Shown here: piece by piece, positions 1 through 5,717 of the stretch
How positions within the stretch are numbered: position 1 is the stretch's first letter
How the letters are laid out: every line of letters starts with the position of its first letter
Origin: JBFKAV01 sp041621405
GTDB taxonomy: Bacteria; Pseudomonadota; Alphaproteobacteria; Rhodobacterales; Rhodobacteraceae
Direction: 5' to 3'
Assembly: GCA_041621405.1 (NCBI GenBank)
Contig: JBFKAV010000130.1
Span: forward strand, 1 to 9,826
Length of the DNA stretch: 9,826 nt
Program-made: the position numbers and the translations under genes
Notes under the pieces: model-generated
The model's input: only the letters and a program-made list of their open reading frames with translations
What the model was told of the DNA's origin: nothing
The model's database searches: none

Positions 1-407
1 CCACCGCCTTCCCGGCCTATGGCGAACGCTTCGGCGCCGCGGCCGGCAACGTGCTGGGCGCGGGTGGCGTCTATGCGGATGGCGAGCAGTTCAAGGAGTA
101 CGCGGCCCGCCACGAGGCGTTGACCGGCGCCAAGCCTGACTACTGGGCCTCGGGCATGGTCTACGCCTCGTTCCAGATCCTCGAACAGGCGATCGAGGCG
201 GTGGGCTCGCTCGATAAGGCAGCGGTGAGCGAGTACATCGCCAACAACTCTTTCGAGACCGTGATGGGCACCATCACCTGGGACGAGAACAACAACAATG
301 CCGCCTACTGGACGGTCGGCCAGTGGCAGGACGGCGTCTTCAAGGGCGTGGCCTCGACGGGGCGCGAGGGCGCGGTCGACGTCAGCGTCAAGGCGGGCTG
401 GCAGTAA
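1..407 (+). CDS. Periplasmic substrate-binding protein of a HAAT-family ABC transporter (C-terminal part, 5' end outside window)
   Basis: This is the C-terminal 134 residues of a type I periplasmic binding protein of the LivJ/LivK kind (Peripla_BP_6-like), which would capture the substrate and deliver it to the permeases encoded just downstream. The reading frame is open from base 3 at the window edge, so the GTG at 51 is internal and not a start. Family-like features are the stretch around PDYWASGMVYASFQILEQAI, in the second lobe, followed by a strand with the pattern FETVMGTITWDENN and the closing VGQWQDGVFKGVAS, typical of the C-terminal end of these proteins. Full-length members are about 400 residues, so roughly two thirds, including the signal peptide and most of the ligand pocket, is missing. 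The ligand therefore cannot be read from this window. The gene sits directly before the permease genes, in the usual order. Confidence 0.85.
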   Translation, partial: TAFPAYGERFGAAAGNVLGAGGVYADGEQFKEYAARHEALTGAKPDYWASGMVYASFQILEQAIEAVGSLDKAAVSEYIANNSFETVMGTITWDENNNNAAYWTVGQWQDGVFKGVASTGREGAVDVSVKAGWQ

Positions 408-412
408 CCAAG

Positions 413-442
413 GGCGGGCGCGGGGGCGGCCCCGTGCCCGCT
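413..442 (+). promoter_or_regulatory. Strong GC hairpin between binding-protein gene and livH-like gene
   Basis: Bases 413-425 pair with 430-442 around a 4-base GCGG loop. This gives 13 consecutive pairs, two of them G·U (413/442 and 420/435). It begins 5 bases after the TAA stop of the binding-protein gene. No T-run follows, so it is not a classical intrinsic terminator. A competing fold pairs 429-436 with 445-453, with one bulged base, and would cover the weak G-rich stretch just before the livH-like start. Such hairpins between binding-protein and permease genes commonly stabilise the upstream mRNA and lower downstream expression. That role is inferred here. Confidence 0.55.
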
Positions 443-459
443 GACACCGGGGCGCGGCC

Positions 460-1326
460 ATGGACATTCTGATCACCGGCCTGCTGTTGGGCGGCACCTA
501 CGCGCTCATCGCGGTCGGGCTCAACCTGCAATACGGCATGGCGCGGATCATGAACCTCGCCAACGGCGAGCTCCTGGTGATCGGCGGCTTCGCCGCGTTC
601 TGGTTCCAGACCACCCAGGCGCTCAGCCCGTTGCTGACGGTGTTCCTCGTCGCGCCGCTCGCCTTCGCGCTGAACTGGCTGATCTACACGGTGCTCCTGA
701 GGCCGCTCGTCCGGCGCGCGAAGAGCCGCGGCCAACTCGAGGTCGATGCGATCCTGACGACCTTCGGGCTGTCGTTCGTTGCGGTGGGCCTGATGATCGC
801 GCTCTTCGGGGGCGATTACTTCAGCTACAGCCACCTCGCCCGTCCGGTCCGCATCCTGGGCGACACCTATGCGCTGAACCGCCTCGTCGCATTCCTCGCC
901 GCCGTCGTCATCTGCGGCGCGCTCCACCTCTGGCTCAACCACTCCCGTCCGGGCATGTCGATCCGCGCCATCGCGGTTGCGCCCGAAAGCGCCCGGCTCG
1001 TCGGGATCGACGTGCCGAAGCTCGCGGCGCTGGCCTTCGCGCTGGGCGGCGCGGTCACGGCGTCGGGCGGCACGCTGATCTCGATGTTCCTGACGCTCGA
1101 TGCCTCGACCGGCGTGATGTTCACGCTGAAGGCCCTGATCATCGTCATCATGGGCGGGGTCGCCGATATCCGGGGCACCATCGTCGCAGCGCTGCTGCTC
1201 GGCATCCTCGAGACCTTCGTCGCCACGCTCATCGACCCCGGCCTGACGCTCGCCGCGGCCTATCTCCTCTTCGTGCTGATCCTGCTCCTGCGCCCGCAAG
1301 GCCTGTTCCGGCGGAGCCAGACATGA
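460..1326 (+). CDS. livH: Branched-chain amino acid type ABC transporter permease (LivH-like)
   Basis: Inner-membrane permease of 288 residues, the usual LivH size, forming one half of the transport channel with the LivM-like subunit. About eight hydrophobic segments are visible, near residues 4-24, 34-50, 58-80, 97-117, 141-159, 187-210, 222-254 and 262-278. The family pattern of a glycine-rich first helix followed by QYGMARIMNLANGELL (24-39) is present, with MNLANG where many members have a variant of NFAHG. A cytoplasmic coupling region near 181-210 (VGIDVPKLAALAFALGGAV) and the closing LLRPQGLF are also typical. The ATG at 460 places the first helix correctly. The ribosome site is weak (GGGG at 449-452) and could be hidden in a hairpin. 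The stop overlaps the next start by 4 bases (ATGA), suggesting translational coupling. The symbol denotes family membership, since the substrate is unknown. Confidence 0.9.
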   Translation: MDILITGLLLGGTYALIAVGLNLQYGMARIMNLANGELLVIGGFAAFWFQTTQALSPLLTVFLVAPLAFALNWLIYTVLLRPLVRRAKSRGQLEVDAILTTFGLSFVAVGLMIALFGGDYFSYSHLARPVRILGDTYALNRLVAFLAAVVICGALHLWLNHSRPGMSIRAIAVAPESARLVGIDVPKLAALAFALGGAVTASGGTLISMFLTLDASTGVMFTLKALIIVIMGGVADIRGTIVAALLLGILETFVATLIDPGLTLAAAYLLFVLILLLRPQGLFRRSQT

Positions 1327-2255
1327 GCGCCGCCGAGACCCGCAACGTGCTGGTCGCCCTGGTGCTCCTGGCGTTGGCGACGGCGCTGCCCTTCGCCGGC
1401 AGCAGCTACTGGCTGGCCAAGGGCATCTCGGTTGCGATGTTCACGGTGCTGGCGACGAGCTGGGCGCTGTTCTCGGGGCCGACGCACTACATATCGCTCG
1501 CCACGGCGGCATTCTTCGGGCTCGGGACCTACACCACCGGCCTCGGCATCGATCATCTGCCCTACTGGGCACTGCTGCCGCTGGCCGGCGTTCTCGGCGC
1601 CGTGCTCGCGGCGCTGGTTGGGCTCGCCACGCTCAGGCTCTCCGGCGTCTACTTCGTGATCTTCACCCTCGGCCTGGCCGAGCTCGTCCGCCAGATCATC
1701 ACCTGGATCCAGAACGAGACCGGGCAGAGGGGGCTTTACGTCCTGACCGACACCACCGAGGCGGGCATCTACTGGCAGCTCGTGGGGCTTGCCAGCCTCG
1801 TCTACGTCGGTGGCTGGTTGATCGCGCGCTCGCGGCTCGGCTTCGCGCTGCGCATCATCGGCGATGACGAGGAGGTGGCGCGGCACTCGGGCATCAACAC
1901 CGCGCGCGCCAAGATCCTCCTCTTCATGGTCCCGGGCGCGGTCGCGGCGATCACCGGTGCGATTCTCGCGCCCCGCTACGTCTATATCGAGCCGTCGCTT
2001 GCCTTCACGCCGATGCTGTCGTTCCAGGTGGTGATCATGGCGCTGCTCGGCGGTCCGGGCCGGCTCTGGGGGCCGCTGGTTGGGGTGATCCCCTTCACCT
2101 TCCTCTGGGACGCGATCTCGGAAACCGTTCCGACCCAGGCGACGCTTCTCCTCGGGCTTTGTTTCCTGCTGATCGTCTTCCTCCTGCCGCGGGGTTTCGT
2201 GGGGCTGCTCGAGGCGCTCCACGCCCGTGCAGCATCGCGCGAGGGGCTGGCATGA
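1323..2255 (+). CDS. livM: Branched-chain amino acid type ABC transporter permease (LivM-like)
   Basis: Second permease of the importer, 310 residues, expected to pair with the LivH-like protein in the inner membrane. Hydrophobic segments cover roughly residues 8-25, 34-50, 56-76, 81-102, 107-128, 150-168, 197-217, 233-263 and 272-292. Diagnostic LivM features are the SLATAAFFGLGTYTTG stretch (58-73), the strand-helix RLSGVYFVIFTLGLAELVR (105-123), and the coupling region with IGDDEEVARHSGINTARAK (179-197). The latter precedes a helix rich in small residues and contacts the ATPases in this family. The start is the ATG overlapping the livH-like stop, with GGAG at 1313-1316 six bases upstream. 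The end overlaps the LivG-like start by 4 bases (ATGA at 2252-2255). Nothing looks broken. Confidence 0.9.
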   Translation: MSAAETRNVLVALVLLALATALPFAGSSYWLAKGISVAMFTVLATSWALFSGPTHYISLATAAFFGLGTYTTGLGIDHLPYWALLPLAGVLGAVLAALVGLATLRLSGVYFVIFTLGLAELVRQIITWIQNETGQRGLYVLTDTTEAGIYWQLVGLASLVYVGGWLIARSRLGFALRIIGDDEEVARHSGINTARAKILLFMVPGAVAAITGAILAPRYVYIEPSLAFTPMLSFQVVIMALLGGPGRLWGPLVGVIPFTFLWDAISETVPTQATLLLGLCFLLIVFLLPRGFVGLLEALHARAASREGLA

Positions 2256-2989
2256 CCGCCGGGGCGGCAGTGCTGACGGTCCGGGGCGCGACCAAGCGCT
2301 TCGGCGGGCTCACCGCGGTCGACGATCTGGATTTTGCCGTGGTCGAGCACGAGGTGCTCGGCCTGATCGGACCGAACGGATCGGGCAAGTCCACCACGCT
2401 CAACCTGATCTCGGGCGCGCTGAAGCCCAGCGCGGGCGAGATTTCGCTGCGCGGGCGATCGATCACCCGCCTGCCGGCGCAGCAGATCGCGCGGCAGGGG
2501 GTGTCGCGGACGTTCCAGCTCGTGCGCCTGCTGCCGTCGATGACCGTGCTCGAGAACGTCAAGGCTGGCGCGGTCTTCGGCCACCGCCGCCGCTGGGGCG
2601 CCGAGGCCGACGCACACGCCCTGCGGATGCTGGAGACGGTCGGAATGTCACGACAGGCCGGCGCCCGGATCGGCCAGCTCACATACATCGACACCAAACG
2701 GGTCGAGCTCGCCCGGGTGCTCGCGTCCGAGCCCGAGGTGCTGCTGCTCGACGAATGGCTCGCCGGGCTCAACCCGACCGAGCTCACCGAAGGCATCCGG
2801 TTGATCCGCGCGCTTCGCGACGAGGGCCGCACGATCATCCTCGTCGAGCACGTGATGGACGCGATCCGCTCGCTCTGCGACGCCTGCGTGGTGATGTCCT
2901 CGGGCCGAAAGATCGCCGAAGGCCGGCCCGACGAGGTATTGTCCGATCCCGAAGTGATCCGCGCCTATCTGGGGGACGACGATGCTTGA
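2252..2989 (+). CDS. livG: ABC transporter ATP-binding protein (LivG-like) with degenerate signature motif
   Basis: Cytoplasmic ATPase of 245 residues that would pair with the LivF-like ATPase. Walker A is GPNGSGKST (40-48), the Q-loop glutamine is Q89 in the SRTFQ motif, Walker B is VLLLDE (163-168), the D-loop region is LAGLNP (170-175) and the H-loop is H200 in VEHVMD. Two sites are unusual. The signature normally reading LSGGQ or LSYGQ is LTYID (143-147), lacking glycine and glutamine, and Walker B continues DEW instead of DEP. The open frame runs upstream to 2159, but the ATG at 2252 is chosen because homology begins there, it overlaps the livM-like stop as ATGA, and GAGGGG at 2241-2246 lies five bases before it. 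LivG-type insertions near residues 110-140 are compatible with this assignment over LivF. Confidence 0.88.
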   Translation: MTAGAAVLTVRGATKRFGGLTAVDDLDFAVVEHEVLGLIGPNGSGKSTTLNLISGALKPSAGEISLRGRSITRLPAQQIARQGVSRTFQLVRLLPSMTVLENVKAGAVFGHRRRWGAEADAHALRMLETVGMSRQAGARIGQLTYIDTKRVELARVLASEPEVLLLDEWLAGLNPTELTEGIRLIRALRDEGRTIILVEHVMDAIRSLCDACVVMSSGRKIAEGRPDEVLSDPEVIRAYLGDDDA

Positions 2990-4184
2990 CGTCCGCCGCC
3001 TCACCGCGAGCTATGGCCAGCACCGGGCGCTGGCAGACGCGCATGTGACGGTCGGCAAGGGCGAGATCGTCGTGATCCTCGGCGCCAACGGCGCCGGAAA
3101 ATCCACGCTCCTGAAGTCGATCGCCGGAATCTGCGAAGGGCAGGTGAGCGGCGAGGTCGTGATGGACGGGATTGAGATCACCGCCGAGCCGCCGCACCGG
3201 ATCGTCGAGCACGGGCTGGCGCTGGTGCCAGAGGGCCGCGGCATCTTCGCAGACCTGACGGTCGAAGAGAACCTCAAGCTCGGCGCCTATTCGGAGCGCG
3301 CGCGCGACGAGGAGGCGGCGACGCTCGAACGGGTGCTGAGGCTCTTTCCGAAGCTCGGCGAGCGGCGCCGTCAGGTCGTCCGCACGATGTCGGGCGGCGA
3401 GCAGCAGATGGTGGCGATTGGCCGGGCGATGATGTCGAATCCGCAGATCCTGATGCTCGACGAGCCCTCGCTCGGGCTGGCGCCGATGCTCTGCCGGGAG
3501 CTGTTCCAGAGCCTGAAGGCGGTCAGGGACTCGGGCCTCGGCATCCTGCTTGTCGAACAGAACGCCAGGCAGAGCCTCGCAATCGCCGATCGGGGCTACC
3601 TATTGGAGAACGGTAAGATCGTGCACGAAGACAAGGCATCGTCGCTCCTGAGCGACCCGGCGGTGCAGAAGGCCTACCTGGGCGGCGGCGGCGCCGCCGC
3701 GCCCGTCACCCATCGCGGCGCGGCCGGACCCGAGGTGGCCCGCAAGCCGCCGCCCGCCGCGCCGCGGCTGGCTGGTGCCAGCCCGTCGGAGATCGCGGCC
3801 GCCGAGATGCAAAAGTTCGCAAGGCGTGCGCCGGCGCCCACCTCGACACCCGCAGCGCCGCCGCGTCCGGAGCAAGCACGCCCGGCCGCGCCGGAGGCGC
3901 AATCGGCACCGCCCCGGCAAGCGTCGAGCCCGGAGCCCCCGCACGCGACGGGCCGGCAGCCCGGCGGCATCCGCATCGACGATCTCGTGACGCGCGCGGC
4001 GCAGCTGTCGTCGACCCGTCCGCCGCAGCAATCGATGAACGGCGGCGCGGTCACGCCGCCGAGGCCCCCGAGCGTGCCGATGCCCGATTTCGGCGAAAGC
4101 GGTGACCGGCTCCGCGCCGCCCTCAAGGAGATCGAGGAGGCCGCGGCCCGCGCCCGAGCCTACCGACCGCCCAGAAAGGAATGA
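2982..4184 (+). CDS. livF: ABC transporter ATP-binding protein (LivF-like) with long Pro/Ala-rich C-terminal tail
   Basis: Second ATPase of the importer, 400 residues against about 235 in ordinary LivF proteins. Residues 1-233 are a canonical LivF domain: Walker A GANGAGKST (34-42), the LivF hallmark VPEGRGIF (82-89), signature MSGGE (136-140), Walker B ILMLDE (156-161) and VEQNA (191-195), where LivF members carry Q in place of the switch histidine. Residues 234-400 are an added tail rich in Pro, Ala, Arg and Gln. It contains three short helix-like islands: PSEIAAAEMQKFARRA (268-283), GIRIDDLVTRAAQLS (329-343), and a charged C-terminal helix near 372-394 (ESGDRLRAALKEIEEAA and following). 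The tail keeps the same frame and GC-rich codon use, with no frameshift sign. The start overlaps the livG-like end by 8 bases, with GGGGGA at 2971-2976. The ATPase role is secure and the tail's role unknown. Confidence 0.9.
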   Translation: MLDVRRLTASYGQHRALADAHVTVGKGEIVVILGANGAGKSTLLKSIAGICEGQVSGEVVMDGIEITAEPPHRIVEHGLALVPEGRGIFADLTVEENLKLGAYSERARDEEAATLERVLRLFPKLGERRRQVVRTMSGGEQQMVAIGRAMMSNPQILMLDEPSLGLAPMLCRELFQSLKAVRDSGLGILLVEQNARQSLAIADRGYLLENGKIVHEDKASSLLSDPAVQKAYLGGGGAAAPVTHRGAAGPEVARKPPPAAPRLAGASPSEIAAAEMQKFARRAPAPTSTPAAPPRPEQARPAAPEAQSAPPRQASSPEPPHATGRQPGGIRIDDLVTRAAQLSSTRPPQQSMNGGAVTPPRPPSVPMPDFGESGDRLRAALKEIEEAAARARAYRPPRKE

Positions 4185-4200
4185 GCTGCCGCTCGTGAAG

Positions 4201-4206
4201 AGGAGG
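4201..4206 (+). promoter_or_regulatory. Strong ribosome binding site of the aldehyde dehydrogenase gene
   Basis: A perfect AGGAGG lies eight bases before the ATG at 4215 and fixes that start. It is clearly better than the sites of the preceding transporter genes, so the dehydrogenase is probably translated independently rather than by coupling, even though only 30 bases separate it from the LivF-like gene. Confidence 0.75.
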
Positions 4207-4214
4207 ACCCACAG

Positions 4215-5690
4215 ATGCTCGACACCGCGATCACGCCCCCGACGATCAAGGGCATGTACATCGGCGGCGAATGGACCCCCGCCGCCCGCACCTTCGAGGA
4301 CCTGAACCCCTCGGACACTACCGTCTGGGCGCGGATCCCCGACGGCACCCGCGACGACACCCGCCGCGCGATCGAGGCGGCGCACGCCGCCTTTCCCGCC
4401 TGGTCCGCCCTGCCGTTCCACCACCGCGCCGAGGCGCTGCGCCGGGTCGCCCAAGTCTGGCAGCGCCGCAAGGACGACTTCATCAACGCCGCCATGGGGG
4501 AAGGCGGCGGCTGGTACGGCAAGGGCGTGTTCGAGGCCGGCTACGTGGCCGAGGTGTTCCAGTCGGCCGCCGCGCTCTGCTACCAGAACATCGGCGAGGT
4601 GCTGCCCTCCGAACACGGCAAGTTCTCAACCGCCACGCGCTGGCCCCTGGGTGTCGTCAGCGTGATCTCGCCCTGGAACATGCCGGGGATCCTCACCTCC
4701 CGCGGCTTCGCCGCGGCGCTTGCGGTGGGCAACACGGTGGTGCTCAAGCCCTCGGAGGACACGCCCTATGCCGGCGGCCTCTACTTTGCCGAGATCCTCG
4801 AGGAGGCCGGCATCCCGAAGGGCGTCTTCAACGTCGTGACCTGCGCCCGCGACGGGGTGCAGGAGGTCGGCGACGAGATGATCGAGAACCCGTTCGTCAA
4901 GGCGGTTTCCTTCACCGGCTCCACCGCCGTCGGCCGCCACATCGCGGCGAAATGCGGCGCGCATCTGAAGAAGGCCTGCGTCGAGCTCGGCGGCAAGGAC
5001 AGCCTGATCATCCTGGAGGACGCCGACCTCGAGCACGCGGCGAAGGCCGCGAACTTCGGCTCGTTCATGCACCAGGGCCAGGTCTGCATGTCGACCGAGA
5101 AGATCCTCGTTCAGGAAAGCGTCTACGACGACTTCATGTCGCGGTTCCTGGCGCGCGCGGCGAAGCTGCGCACGGGGCACACCCGCGACAAGGACAACGT
5201 GATCGGCCCACTGGTGAACGCCAGGCAGGCCGGGCGCGTGCGGGCGCTGATCGACGACGCCTTGGCGAAGGGTGCCAGGGTCGAGCTCGGCGGCAAGTCC
5301 TGGGACAACTTCGTCGAGCCGACGGTGCTGACCAACGTGAACTCTTCGATGAACATCTGGCACGACGAGACCTTCGGGCCGGTGGTGATCGTCTGCCCGT
5401 TCCGGGCCGAGGATGAGGCGGTCGCGCTCAACAACGACACCGAATACGGCCTAACGGCGGCGATCATGACCGAGGACGAGCCGCGCGCGCTGAGACTCGC
5501 CGGTCAGCTCGAGACCGGCATGGTCCACATCAACTGCCAGAACATCAACGACGAGCCGCATGTGCCCTTCGGCGGCGTCAAGGCCTCGGGCGTCGGACGC
5601 TACGGCGGGCGCTGGTCGCTCGACGCCTTCACCGAGCTTCGCTGGATCACGCTCGATCGCGGCGGTCGTCACTTCCCGCCGGTGTTCTGA
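4215..5690 (+). CDS. NAD(P)-dependent aldehyde dehydrogenase, vanillin/benzaldehyde dehydrogenase-like
   Basis: Soluble aldehyde dehydrogenase of 491 residues, the normal family length, oxidising an aldehyde to its carboxylic acid through a cysteine thiohemiacetal. Catalytic residues are all present: N155 in SPWNMPG, K178 in VLKPSED (cofactor binding), the FTGSTAVG turn (233-240), general base E257 in ELGGK, nucleophile C291 in HQGQVCMSTEKILV and E385 in ETFGPV. The QGQVCMSTE environment and the late motif DEPHVPFGGVKASGVGR, close to the DE.xMPFGGVKxSGxGR pattern of vanillin and benzaldehyde dehydrogenases, place it near that group rather than the betaine or succinate-semialdehyde groups. This is judged by eye. 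It lies 30 bases after the LivF-like gene and 27 before the flotillin-like gene, all on one strand, so its substrate probably derives from the imported compound. The exact aldehyde cannot be determined. Confidence 0.88.
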   Translation: MLDTAITPPTIKGMYIGGEWTPAARTFEDLNPSDTTVWARIPDGTRDDTRRAIEAAHAAFPAWSALPFHHRAEALRRVAQVWQRRKDDFINAAMGEGGGWYGKGVFEAGYVAEVFQSAAALCYQNIGEVLPSEHGKFSTATRWPLGVVSVISPWNMPGILTSRGFAAALAVGNTVVLKPSEDTPYAGGLYFAEILEEAGIPKGVFNVVTCARDGVQEVGDEMIENPFVKAVSFTGSTAVGRHIAAKCGAHLKKACVELGGKDSLIILEDADLEHAAKAANFGSFMHQGQVCMSTEKILVQESVYDDFMSRFLARAAKLRTGHTRDKDNVIGPLVNARQAGRVRALIDDALAKGARVELGGKSWDNFVEPTVLTNVNSSMNIWHDETFGPVVIVCPFRAEDEAVALNNDTEYGLTAAIMTEDEPRALRLAGQLETGMVHINCQNINDEPHVPFGGVKASGVGRYGGRWSLDAFTELRWITLDRGGRHFPPVF

Positions 5691-5703
5691 GCCGGCGGCA
5701 ACA

Positions 5704-5710
5704 GGGAGGA
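5704..5710 (+). promoter_or_regulatory. Strong ribosome binding site of the flotillin-like gene
   Basis: GGGAGGA sits seven bases before the ATG at 5718 in the 27-base gap after the dehydrogenase stop. It supports that start, which also puts the membrane anchor at the very N-terminus as expected for this family. Confidence 0.7.
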
Positions 5711-5717
5711 AATTCTG

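Noticed and set aside
388..2838. Several long minus-strand open frames opposite the two permease genes and the livG-like gene
   Set aside because: The translations are low-complexity Arg/Asp/Glu/Gln- or Ser/Arg-rich with no domains. They arise from few stop codons in high-GC antisense frames.
3546..3572. Missing switch histidine (VEQNA) in the LivF-like ATPase as a defect
   Set aside because: Glutamine at this position is usual for LivF family members, so alone it is not anomalous.
3681..4181. LivF tail as a frameshifted or fused second gene
   Set aside because: No separate start with a ribosome site, no domain and no abrupt codon change are seen. The frame runs straight from the ATPase domain to the stop.
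3600..4616. Minus-strand open frame of 338 codons opposite the LivF tail and dehydrogenase start
   Set aside because: Considered because the LivF tail is itself unusual. However, the tail frame is continuous with a canonical ATPase and has a sensible composition, while the antisense product is Gly/Arg-rich and spans two real genes.
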